This document shows, piece by piece, positions 25,179 to 33,551 of a stretch of 64,000 nt of DNA (position 1 is its first letter; every line of letters starts with the position of its first letter). The stretch comes from Myxococcales bacterium (GTDB lineage Bacteria > Myxococcota_A > Polyangia > Polyangiales > Polyangiaceae), in assembly GCA_016706225.1 (NCBI GenBank), contig JADJKB010000021.1, forward strand, positions 186,001 to 250,000, written 5' to 3'. The translations under genes were made by a program, and so were the position numbers. The notes under the pieces were generated by a model. The model had not been told where the DNA came from. It made no database searches and saw only the letters and a program-made list of their open reading frames with translations.

Positions 25179-27281
25179 GTGCGAAACCTGCGTTGGGTCG
25201 TCGGGCTGGTGCTGGGCGTCGCCCTCGTCGCGTGTGCAACGGCCGAAGAACCGCGGAAGCAGCTGCCGGCAGCCGGCGGCGCGAGCGGCAGCGGCGGGCT
25301 CAGCTCGGACGGCGGAGGCGTCGGTGGGTGCACGAGCAACGGCGCATCGACCGGCAACGGCGCATCGACCGGTAACGGCGCATCGACCGGCAACGGCGCA
25401 TCCACGGGCGCGGGTGCGAGCAGCGGGAACTGCTCCGGCGGCGCAGCCGGGGCCGCGGGCGCGGGCGGCGCGCCACAGTGTGACGACGCTTCGAAGCGCT
25501 GCCAACACGTGTTCAAGTACCCGCTGACGAACGAGACCAGCGTGGAGCTGCGCGGTGACTTCGCTCCGGACGGCTGGGACACGGGGGTGCAGCTGGCAAA
25601 GTCCGGCGGAGAGTGGCAGGCGAGCGTCGAGGTGCCGTTCGGCGTCGAGCTTCACTACAAGTACTGGGTCGACGGTTCGAAGTGGGTGACCGATCCCACC
25701 AACCCCAACAAGGTCTCGGATGGACTCGGCGGCGAGAACTCCGTGCTCGCCCCCATCAGCTGCACGAACTTCACCTGCGTGCCGGTCGTCAGCGGCACCT
25801 TCGACTGGCGCGACGCGATGCTTTATTTCGTGTTCGTCGACCGATTCTTGGACGGTGACCCGTCGAACAACGGCAGCCCGATCTCGGGGGTCGAGCCCCC
25901 CGCGGCCTATCAGGGCGGCGACTACGCGGGCGTCCGGCAGCGGATCAAGGACGGATATTTCTCGGACCTCGGCGTCAACGTGCTGTGGCTGACCGCTCCC
26001 ATGGACAACCCGAACCAAGCGGGAGCCGGCACGGATGGCCATCAATACAGCGCCTATCACGGCTACTGGCCCCAGAACCTCGACCAGACCGAGGAGCACT
26101 TCGGGAGCCTTGCAGATCTAAAGGCGCTCGTCGCCGAAGCACACGCGAAGGACATCCGCGTGATCCTCGACTACGCGATGAACCACGTGCACAAATCGTC
26201 GCCGGTGTTCGCGCAGCACCCGGACTGGTTCTGGCCGCTGGATCTGGGTGGCAAGCAGTGTGTGTGTGGCGAGGGTTGTGCGTTCGAAGGCCCGGACGCC
26301 AAACGTTGCTGGTTCCGGGACTACCTGCCGGACTTCGACTTCACCAACGCGGCGGCGCGCAAGTTCAGCGTCGACAACGCGATCCAATGGGTCAAGGACA
26401 CGGGCGTGGACGGCTTCCGGTTGGACGCCGTCAAACACATCGAGGATGCCTGGGTCACGGATCTGCGCGCACGCGTCAAGACCGACGTCGAGGCCACCAG
26501 CGGTGAGCACTTCTACATGGTCGGCGAGACCTTCACCGGCGACAGAAACGCCATCAAGTACTACGTCGACCCGACCACGAAGCTCGACGGCCAGTTCGAC
26601 TTTCCGCTGCGCGCCAAGGCCGTGGCGGCTCTCTTGACCCGGAGTGTGCCGCTGACCGACCTCGCGGCGTTCCTGGCTGGGAACGACGGCTTCTACGGCG
26701 CCGGAATCATGAGCACGTTCATCGGCAACCACGACGTGCCCCGCTCCATCCACTTCGCCGCGGACACACCGACCTGGGGCAACGAGTGGTCGGACGGCAA
26801 GGACAAGGCGTGGAACAACCCGCCAACTCTGCCGTCCGGGCTGAGTGCCTTCGAGCGTCTGGCCAACGCCTACACGTTGATCTTCACGCTTCAGGGCGTG
26901 CCGCTCCTCTACTACGGCGACGAAATCGGCATGGCCGGGGGTGGAGATCCGGACAACCGCCGCGCGATGCAGTGGAGCGGCCTGGGTGCTGGCCAGACTC
27001 AGCTGCTCGCCCACGTGAAGAAGCTCACCGCCATTCGAGCCGCGCACCCCGCGCTTCGCCGCGGCACCCGCACCGCCCTCTCGGCGAGTGACGAAACTCT
27101 TGCGTACAAGATGCAACACAACGCGGACGCGGTGTATGTGCTCATCAATCGCGGCGACGGAGCGCAGTCAGTCGGCGGAGTCCCGAACGGCAACTACGAC
27201 GAGCTTTTGACCGGCACGCAGGTGGCCGGTCCGAGCCTGAGCGTGCCGCCGAGGAGCGCGCGCATCCTCACCCCAAAATGA
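25179..27281 (+). CDS. Alpha-amylase family (GH13) lipoprotein
   Basis: This 700-residue secreted glycosidase starts at a GTG, with lipobox ALVAC (Cys19) and a linker holding four 6-residue NGASTG repeats. A CBM48/CBM20-like beta-sandwich follows (about 108-190: VELRGDFAPDGWDTGV, YKYWVDGSKWVTDP). The GH13 barrel has the four landmark regions: VILDYAMNH, GFRLDAVKH (nucleophile Asp416), VGETFTG (acid Glu450) and FIGNHD (Asp519). It would cleave alpha-glucan linkages outside the inner membrane. It is divergent from the GAF gene. Confidence 0.93.
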   Translation: MRNLRWVVGLVLGVALVACATAEEPRKQLPAAGGASGSGGLSSDGGGVGGCTSNGASTGNGASTGNGASTGNGASTGAGASSGNCSGGAAGAAGAGGAPQCDDASKRCQHVFKYPLTNETSVELRGDFAPDGWDTGVQLAKSGGEWQASVEVPFGVELHYKYWVDGSKWVTDPTNPNKVSDGLGGENSVLAPISCTNFTCVPVVSGTFDWRDAMLYFVFVDRFLDGDPSNNGSPISGVEPPAAYQGGDYAGVRQRIKDGYFSDLGVNVLWLTAPMDNPNQAGAGTDGHQYSAYHGYWPQNLDQTEEHFGSLADLKALVAEAHAKDIRVILDYAMNHVHKSSPVFAQHPDWFWPLDLGGKQCVCGEGCAFEGPDAKRCWFRDYLPDFDFTNAAARKFSVDNAIQWVKDTGVDGFRLDAVKHIEDAWVTDLRARVKTDVEATSGEHFYMVGETFTGDRNAIKYYVDPTTKLDGQFDFPLRAKAVAALLTRSVPLTDLAAFLAGNDGFYGAGIMSTFIGNHDVPRSIHFAADTPTWGNEWSDGKDKAWNNPPTLPSGLSAFERLANAYTLIFTLQGVPLLYYGDEIGMAGGGDPDNRRAMQWSGLGAGQTQLLAHVKKLTAIRAAHPALRRGTRTALSASDETLAYKMQHNADAVYVLINRGDGAQSVGGVPNGNYDELLTGTQVAGPSLSVPPRSARILTPK
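25338..25409 (+). repeat. 18-bp tandem repeat, four copies, in amylase linker
   Basis: Four near-identical 18-bp units beginning AACGGCGCATCGACCGG run head to tail and encode NGASTG in each copy. The fourth copy has a few changes. Such a repeat could vary in number between strains and change linker length. Confidence 0.85.
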
Positions 27282-27396
27282 TGCACTGAGCCCACTCCGA
27301 CTCCGCTTCGCACTCGTGTATGTGAAGGTGCCACCTCGATCGCGGCTCGACGCGGCCCGAGCGCTTCGCGTATAGTGTTTGATTGGAGGCTTGTAG

Positions 27397-29127
27397 ATGA
27401 CGCATTGGCTTCGCCGCGTAGGTGGCATGGTGGTTTCGGTGACCCTCGCGGTGGTGTTTGCCGCGGCTTGCGGTGGCTCCGAAGACTCGGGCTCGAGCGC
27501 CGCTCCTTGTGGCGGACTGCTCAGCTGCGCAGGAAAGTGCGTCGATCAGAAGGTCGACCCGCAAAACTGCGGGGCCTGCGGCAAGGCCTGCGCAAGCGGG
27601 GAGGTCTGCCAGAGCGGGGCCTGCTCCTTCAACTGCGTCGGTGGCACCACGAACTGCACCGGCTCGTGTGTGACCACCAACACGGACCCCAAGAACTGCG
27701 GGAGTTGCGGTAAGGCCTGCGCGAGCGGTGAAGTCTGCCAGAGCGGCGCATGCGCGCTGACCTGCTCCGGAGGCAGCACCAACTGCACCGGCGCCTGTGT
27801 CACCCTGTCGACCGACCCCGCGAACTGCGGCGCCTGCGGCAACATCTGCGGCGTCGGTGAAATCTGCCAAGGGGGCACCTGCAGCCTGGCTTGCTCGGGC
27901 GGCACCGCGAACTGCAGCGGTGCGTGTGTGAACCTGAACAACGACCCGGCCAACTGCGGGACCTGCGCCAAGGCCTGCGCCAGCGGCGAGGTGTGTCAAG
28001 CCAGCGATTGCGCTCTGTCGTGTGTGGGCGGAACCACCAACTGCACCGGGTCCTGCGTCAACACCAACAACGATCCTGCCCACTGCGGCGGCTGCGACAA
28101 ACCCTGCGGCACCGGCGAGGTGTGTGAGAGCGGGGTCTGCTCGCTCAAGTGCGCCGGGGGTACGACGAACTGCGGCGGGGCCTGCGTGAACACCGAGAGC
28201 GACCCGCAAAACTGCGGTAGCTGCGGCACCGCCTGCACCACCGGTCAGGTCTGCTCCGCGGGCCAGTGCGCGCTCCAGTGCGCCGGCGGCACGACCAAGT
28301 GCAGCAGCTCGTGTGTCAACACCGCGAACGACGCGGCCAACTGCGGCAGCTGCGCCAAGGCGTGCGCCACGGGCGAGGTTTGCCAGAACGGGACCTGCTC
28401 GCTTCAGTGTGTCGGCGGCAGCACCAAGTGCGGCAGCTCATGCGTCAACACCAAGAGCGACGTGCTGAACTGCGGAGCCTGCGGCACCAATTGCGGTTCG
28501 GGGCAGACCTGCTCGAACGGTGTCTGCACGTTGATCTGTCCGCCCGGCACGACGAAGTGCGGCAGTACCTGTGTGACGACCTCGATCGATCCGCAGAACT
28601 GCGGTAGCTGTGGCAACGTCTGCCCAAGCGGTCAGGTTTGCCAGAACAGCGCGTGTTCACTCCAGTGTCCGAGCGGCCTCGTCAAATGCGGCAACTCCTG
28701 TGTGAACACGGCGAACGATCCTCAGAACTGCGGCGGCTGTGGCGCCGCCTGCGGTGCCTCCCAGGCCTGCGTCGCCAGCAAGTGTGTGTCGTACTCGTGC
28801 CCGGCGGGGACCGCCCTCAACCAGGGTTATTGCTGGGTACCGACCAAGGACTGCATCGAGAACCAGGCGCAAGCCTGCGCCCGGGTCGGGCTGAACCAGG
28901 GTCCGCCGGGATACGCGTCGGGCGTCACCTGGGACGCCACCGTGATGGCCAGCGTCACGAGCCAGCTCGGCTGCACGAATCTGGGAGACGTCTCGTGTTG
29001 TGTCGAGTCGCTCTGGTTCAACAAGACGAACAACACCTGCTACACGCACAACTTTGGTGCGCAGTTCTACAGCTGGGGAAGCGGCTGTGTGGACGGCGGC
29101 CCGAGCGTGGTGCTCTGCTCGAAGTGA
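27397..29127 (+). CDS. Stig1-type cysteine-rich repeat lipoprotein
   Basis: This 576-residue protein has a lipobox FAAAC (Cys25) and ten tandem units of about 43 residues (residues 38-467). The unit consensus is C..GTTNC.G.CVNT..DP.NCG.CG..C..GEVC..G.C, as in the Stig1-like cysteine-rich repeats common in myxobacterial surface proteins. A separate C-terminal domain (about 468-576) has six cysteines and ends in VVLCSK. The protein is presumably an extended, disulphide-stabilised rod on the cell surface. It lies 115 bp downstream of the amylase gene. Confidence 0.85.
   Translation: MTHWLRRVGGMVVSVTLAVVFAAACGGSEDSGSSAAPCGGLLSCAGKCVDQKVDPQNCGACGKACASGEVCQSGACSFNCVGGTTNCTGSCVTTNTDPKNCGSCGKACASGEVCQSGACALTCSGGSTNCTGACVTLSTDPANCGACGNICGVGEICQGGTCSLACSGGTANCSGACVNLNNDPANCGTCAKACASGEVCQASDCALSCVGGTTNCTGSCVNTNNDPAHCGGCDKPCGTGEVCESGVCSLKCAGGTTNCGGACVNTESDPQNCGSCGTACTTGQVCSAGQCALQCAGGTTKCSSSCVNTANDAANCGSCAKACATGEVCQNGTCSLQCVGGSTKCGSSCVNTKSDVLNCGACGTNCGSGQTCSNGVCTLICPPGTTKCGSTCVTTSIDPQNCGSCGNVCPSGQVCQNSACSLQCPSGLVKCGNSCVNTANDPQNCGGCGAACGASQACVASKCVSYSCPAGTALNQGYCWVPTKDCIENQAQACARVGLNQGPPGYASGVTWDATVMASVTSQLGCTNLGDVSCCVESLWFNKTNNTCYTHNFGAQFYSWGSGCVDGGPSVVLCSK
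27508..28797 (+). repeat. Ten tandem 129-bp coding repeats (Stig1 units)
   Basis: Units of 126-132 bp, diverged from one another, encode the ten cysteine-rich modules. Units 1 and 2 are the closest pair in their second halves (both CGKACASGEVCQSGAC). Recombination between units could change the copy number. Confidence 0.8.
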
Positions 29128-29320
29128 GCGCCGCGCGCGCTCGTTGAATCGCGGCGCCCGCCCGGGGCGCCGCGCGCGTGCGAACTCGCCTACGCGCCTG
29201 GTCGGGCAGGGAAGCGGAGCGAAGAGCGCACTTGTGTCCAGTCGTGGCGCAGGCGTTTCCGGCCCAGACCTTTACCGGACCGCTGACTTGTGCGAGGTTC
29301 CGCCCCGAAAGGACACCGCC

Positions 29321-30298
29321 ATGGGTCTCCGTTTTGCCGCCGACGTTCGCACACTGCTCTGGGTGTGCATGACCATCGCACTGGTCGCCTTCCAGTTCGC
29401 GCGGCCCGACTATGCGCCGTACCTGTTCTGGCTGAGCGCGTACTTCGCCCTCGCCTGCGGTGTCATCGCCCACAATCACAATCACTGCCCCACCTTCAAG
29501 AACAAGCGCGCCAACGAGCTGTTCGGGCATGTGATCAGCATCTTCTACGGTTACCCGACCTTCGCCTGGATCCCGACGCACAACCTCAATCACCACAAGT
29601 TCGTGAATCGTGCCGGCGACGCCACCATCACCTGGCGCCACTCGAAGAAGAACAACCTCCTGGTCCTGGTCACGTATCCGATCATCTCGGCGTACTACCA
29701 GTCGGAGCCCACGGCCGCCTTCATCCGCCAGGCCAAGGTGAAGAACCCGAAGCTGTTCCGGCGCATCCAGATCCAGTACGTCGTGTGGCTCGGCAGCCAC
29801 GCTGCGCTGCTCGCCCTCGCCATCTGGTTGCACGGCACACGCCAGGGGCTGGTCCTGTGGTCGCTCGTCTGCCTCGTCCCGGCGCTGTTCGCGCTGTGGA
29901 CCATCATGGTCTTCAACTACGTCCAGCACATCCACACCGATCCCTGGTCGGACCACAGCCACTCCCGCAGCTTCGTCGGCTTCTGGACCAACTTCTTCCT
30001 GTTCAACAACGGTCTGCACGGCGCGCATCACGAGAATGCGGGCGCGCACTGGACCAAGCTTCCAGAGATCCACGCCAAGTACGTGGACCAGGTCGACCCC
30101 CGACTGATGCACAAGAGCATGTGGTGGTACTTCTTCCAGCAGTACTTCCTGGCAGCGCTCTTCCCTTCGCTCGGCACGACCCAGGTCGGTCGCGCGCCGT
30201 ACGATCCGCCAGAGGGCAAACCGAGCGCGCTCGATCTCTCGGCCTCCAACGTCGGCATCGGCGAAGAGGGCACGAACGAAATCATTCTGCGCGCGTGA
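29321..30298 (+). CDS. Membrane fatty-acid desaturase
   Basis: This 325-residue protein from the ATG at 29321 (AAAGGA upstream) belongs to the membrane-bound di-iron desaturase/hydroxylase group. The three histidine clusters are present: HNHNH at 51-55, HNLNHH at about 87-92 and HGAHHE at about 231. Membrane helices lie before the first and between the second and third clusters. It would introduce a double bond into lipid acyl chains, using oxygen. The donor and position cannot be read. The 193-bp gap upstream separates it from the Stig1 gene. Confidence 0.9.
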   Translation: MGLRFAADVRTLLWVCMTIALVAFQFARPDYAPYLFWLSAYFALACGVIAHNHNHCPTFKNKRANELFGHVISIFYGYPTFAWIPTHNLNHHKFVNRAGDATITWRHSKKNNLLVLVTYPIISAYYQSEPTAAFIRQAKVKNPKLFRRIQIQYVVWLGSHAALLALAIWLHGTRQGLVLWSLVCLVPALFALWTIMVFNYVQHIHTDPWSDHSHSRSFVGFWTNFFLFNNGLHGAHHENAGAHWTKLPEIHAKYVDQVDPRLMHKSMWWYFFQQYFLAALFPSLGTTQVGRAPYDPPEGKPSALDLSASNVGIGEEGTNEIILRA

Positions 30299-30340
30299 CC
30301 CCAGCGTGATTCTGCCGCCTCGAGCTCTGCGCGAGCCGCC

Positions 30341-30925
30341 TCACTCGTCGAGCGCAGCGTGGGCTTCGCGGAGGACGCGCAGCGCGTCTTCGTGGTCGAA
30401 GCCGAGCGCCTCGGCGAGTTGATCGAGGGTCTTCATCTCGCCGTGCGCGACGAAATCGTCCACAAAAGCTACGCCGGCCGCCAGCCCGAGGGCCAGCCGC
30501 CGCGCGGGTGCGCCGACGAGGCGTGAGGGCATGCTCGCGATTCGAGCATCCATACCCTCGCGCTCGAGGCTGCCACCAAAACGCTGGATGATATCCCCCA
30601 GCTTGAGCAGCACGACCCCGAGCTCGTAACGAGAGCCGCCGCTCTTTTCGCCAGCCTCGATGATGGCTTGCACGCTCGCTGTGAGAAGCAGCAGCTCGTC
30701 CTTCCCCAGCTCACCGTCGGCGGACGCCATCAAGTACATGACCTCGAAGACCGCCTCGATCTCCCCGGCACGCGCCCACTCTTCCGGGGTGAGCTCGGCC
30801 AGCATCGACAAGCTCCGTGCCCAGTCGGATACCGCGAGCTCGGCAAATTCGTCCCGGCACAGGCGAGCCAACTTCGGTCCGAGCATCTCGCCCAGAACGG
30901 TCGGTCGCCCTCGATTGCCTGTCAA
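30341..30925 (-). CDS. TerB-like helical protein, partner of histidine kinase
   Basis: This 194-residue soluble protein is all-helical by appearance. The segment VFEVMYLMASADGELGKDELLLL matches the TerB (tellurite-resistance-like) helix pattern with its acidic ASADGEL turn (landmark MASADGELGKDE). A second similar stretch near the C-terminus (VAHGEMKTLDQLAEAL) hints at an internal duplication. No catalytic motif is seen. It overlaps the upstream histidine-kinase gene by 4 bp and follows it, so it may be a signalling partner of that kinase. Confidence 0.7.
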   Translation of the reverse strand: MTGNRGRPTVLGEMLGPKLARLCRDEFAELAVSDWARSLSMLAELTPEEWARAGEIEAVFEVMYLMASADGELGKDELLLLTASVQAIIEAGEKSGGSRYELGVVLLKLGDIIQRFGGSLEREGMDARIASMPSRLVGAPARRLALGLAAGVAFVDDFVAHGEMKTLDQLAEALGFDHEDALRVLREAHAALDE

Positions 30926-32433
30926 CCCAGCCCTGACTCCGTGGCGGCCGGTTGCTCTGCATCCGACCCTTCGGCGCGCCCGGCGTCCACGGGTAGCCAG
31001 ACCCGCGCGGTCGTGCCCTGCCCGCGTTCACTCTCGAGCTCGAGCGTCCCGCCGTGTGCCTGTACCACCCGCTGCACGATGGGGAGCCCGAGCCCGGTCC
31101 CACTCGGTCGGGTGGTAAAAAATGGGTCGAGCGCGCGCGCGAGGGTCGCCGAATCCATCCCCGAACCACGATCCCGAATGCTCACGGTGACGCCGCCCCG
31201 CACACCCGTACCCTCGGAGAGTGTGACCTCGATGCTGCCTCCCGCCGGCATGGCTTGCGCGGAGTTCAGCAGCAGGTTGTCAAACGCCACCAGCAGGAGC
31301 GCCGCATCCGCCTCGATCAGCGGCAGCTCGCCGTCACGCTCCACCTCGAGCGTGTGGCTCTCGCCGGGGGGCAGGCTGGTTCGCTGGAGCAACTCGAGCA
31401 GATCGATGCGCGAGGGTTTCAACTGGGTGGGGCGGGCGAATCTGAGGAGATCGGTCACCAGGTTGTTCAGTCGATCGGCCTCTTCGCTGACGATTTGCAG
31501 CAGCGTGGTGCGGTCGGGATCGGCAAGCTTCGGGCGGCGGAGCCCGGCCACGGCGTTGGCGATGATCGCCAGTGGGTTCCGCACCTCGTGAGCGATGGCA
31601 GCGGCCAGCTCCCCCACTGCAGCCAGCTGTTCTTTCCGCGTCAGCTCGGACTGCATCTCCCGCAGCTCCGTGTGCGAAGCCGAGAGCTGGTTCGCGGTGG
31701 ATCGGAGCTCGCGCTCGGTTCGTGTCAGCTCGCCGATCGTGCGCCGGTAGCGGAACACCAGGGTGCTCGCGACACTGAGGGCGTAAATCATGTACGCGTG
31801 CGGGACCAGGAACAGCGCGTTCTGGAGCACCCCCATGCTCAGGAGCATGTCGTTTGCGGCTGCGAGCACCAGGATCGAGCCGCCACCGAAGGCGAGGAAG
31901 GCCTCGTGCTGCCCGGCGCGCGCCGCGCGCAGCAGCCAGATCTGGCCCAAGACGAGCTCGATGGCGACGGTGGCGAAACCCGCCCGGGCAAACAAAGTTG
32001 GTTCCGCACGCCAATTGCGAAACTCCGCGCCGAACACGCGGGCATGGGCCAAGACCGCGGTGTCCACCCGCCACCACTGACCAAAGATCAGCACCAGCTC
32101 GAAGGCCATGGCCACGGCGTAAACGACGTACACCAACCGGCGACGCCCCCGAACGCCGGCGAACTCGACCACGAAATGGAGGTTGATGGCGGCGGCCAAG
32201 ATCGCGGCTTGCATGACACCCGTCACCGCGACCAGGCGCCCAGCAACGTCCGGAGCAACGTGCGCGCGAGCGCTCGACGCGCTGTGAAACGCCAGCGCGA
32301 AGCACATCGCGCCGTAGATGAGCAGATCGCGCTCGCGCCGGGCGACGAGCGACGCCGCAGCGAAGAACACACCCAGCGCGAGCTGGGCGAGGCACCAGGC
32401 GCTCAGCACCCCGCTCAAGTAGACCGGCCCCAC
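30922..32433 (-). CDS. Membrane sensor histidine kinase, orphan
   Basis: This 503-residue protein has six or seven N-terminal membrane helices (about 5-228), a coiled-coil-like stretch (230-270), a HisKA domain with phospho-accepting His282 in AIAHEVRNPL, and an ATP-binding domain with DNLLLNSAQAMPAGG (N box), DRGSGMD (G1) and GTGLGLPIV (G2). It autophosphorylates on His and would pass the phosphate to a response regulator, which is not encoded nearby. The sensory part is within or just outside the membrane. Its stop overlaps the TerB-like gene start (ATGA). Confidence 0.92.
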   Translation of the reverse strand: MGPVYLSGVLSAWCLAQLALGVFFAAASLVARRERDLLIYGAMCFALAFHSASSARAHVAPDVAGRLVAVTGVMQAAILAAAINLHFVVEFAGVRGRRRLVYVVYAVAMAFELVLIFGQWWRVDTAVLAHARVFGAEFRNWRAEPTLFARAGFATVAIELVLGQIWLLRAARAGQHEAFLAFGGGSILVLAAANDMLLSMGVLQNALFLVPHAYMIYALSVASTLVFRYRRTIGELTRTERELRSTANQLSASHTELREMQSELTRKEQLAAVGELAAAIAHEVRNPLAIIANAVAGLRRPKLADPDRTTLLQIVSEEADRLNNLVTDLLRFARPTQLKPSRIDLLELLQRTSLPPGESHTLEVERDGELPLIEADAALLLVAFDNLLLNSAQAMPAGGSIEVTLSEGTGVRGGVTVSIRDRGSGMDSATLARALDPFFTTRPSGTGLGLPIVQRVVQAHGGTLELESERGQGTTARVWLPVDAGRAEGSDAEQPAATESGLG

Positions 32434-32622
32434 GGAATTTACCCGCCAGCGAGCATACGCGATGCGAAGCGAACGGAACCAGGACCGGCGTCAGGCGCGG
32501 AGAGCTCACCTGGCCAGACCAGGAGTCGACGCGCCGCGGCATGATCGACAAGGAAGCGCGGATGCTCTGGCCCACGCTCCCGTCCGCGACCGTGTACCAT
32601 CAGGTCGCGCCTCGGGAGGCAT

Positions 32623-33540
32623 ATGCCGCGATCCATTCTGTGCCTGAAGCAGACACTACGGCTCCTCGGAGCTTCGCTGCTCTTCGCGTGTTCCGCGGAC
32701 TCCGATCCGGAGGACGTGACCGGGCGCGTGCAAAACGCCGCGAGTGTAGGCGGCTGCAACTGTCCCACCTCGGGCGGCTGCTCGAGCCTGAGCTACTCGG
32801 ACGTCCCGGCCGACGGCCTCTTCTACGTCACGACCTTCGGCGGCGGCTCCGACACCCAGCCGATGAGCTGCGGCGGCACAGCGGATGGCACCTGGGCCTA
32901 CGTGGCGGACTCGGCGCGGTTCGGCTGCAAGGCCAAGCTGCTGGTCGAGGCGCAGGGCAAGTCGTGTGTCGCGGAGGTCCGCGACTGCGGTCCGAATCGT
33001 TGTGTCGAGCAGGCGGCGTGTTCGTGTTCGTGCGGCGGGCACTTTCCGATCCTCGACGCGAGCCCCTTCATTACCCAGTACCTGCTCGGAAGCTCGAGCG
33101 TCGGCTGGAGCGAGAAGCGCTCGGTCAAGGTGACGCTCGTCGATCCCGCGACGCCCATCGGCTGCCCCGGTGGGCCGGTCTCCCTCGATGCCAGCAACGA
33201 TGCTGCGACCAGCGGGGGTGCAGGCGGTGGGGCCGGCATGACGTCCGGCGGCGGGGCGGCGGGCGCGGCGGGCAGCGGCGCGAGCACGGGCGGCGGCGGA
33301 GCCGGCGCGAGCGGCGGCAGTGCGGGCGCGGGCGGTGCGGGGACATCAGGCAGCGCTGGCACACCGGGCTCCGGCGGAGACTCGAACCCTCCCTCGTCCA
33401 AAGACGATGCCGGAGGTTGCAGTTGTCGTGTGGGCTCGCCTCGCACCGACCATTTCGGGTGGCTGACTGCACTGGGTGCGTTCGCGGCAATCCGACGCAG
33501 ACGCGGACCGACCCGCACGGCACACCGGCTGCCGCGCTGA
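32623..33540 (+). CDS. MYXO-CTERM protein with expansin/RlpA-like double-psi barrel
   Basis: This 305-residue protein from the ATG at 32623 (GGGAGG 6 nt upstream) has a lipoprotein-like signal (LLFACS). A cysteine-rich domain (about 45-185) shows the double-psi beta-barrel pattern of expansin and RlpA: YVTTFGGG, CVAEVRDCGPNRCVE and ILDASPF. A long Gly/Ala/Ser linker leads to a C-terminal MYXO-CTERM-like tail: CSCR, a hydrophobic segment GWLTALGAFAA and an Arg cluster. Such tails are recognised by a sorting system. It may bind or loosen cell-wall or plant polysaccharide. Confidence 0.75.
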   Translation: MPRSILCLKQTLRLLGASLLFACSADSDPEDVTGRVQNAASVGGCNCPTSGGCSSLSYSDVPADGLFYVTTFGGGSDTQPMSCGGTADGTWAYVADSARFGCKAKLLVEAQGKSCVAEVRDCGPNRCVEQAACSCSCGGHFPILDASPFITQYLLGSSSVGWSEKRSVKVTLVDPATPIGCPGGPVSLDASNDAATSGGAGGGAGMTSGGGAAGAAGSGASTGGGGAGASGGSAGAGGAGTSGSAGTPGSGGDSNPPSSKDDAGGCSCRVGSPRTDHFGWLTALGAFAAIRRRRGPTRTAHRLPR

Positions 33541-33551
33541 AATGCGCAGCC

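Noticed and set aside
27508..28797. Regular repeats considered as a CRISPR-like array
   Set aside because: The units are 126-132 bp, coding and diverged, with no constant repeat/unique spacer pattern; they encode Stig1 modules.
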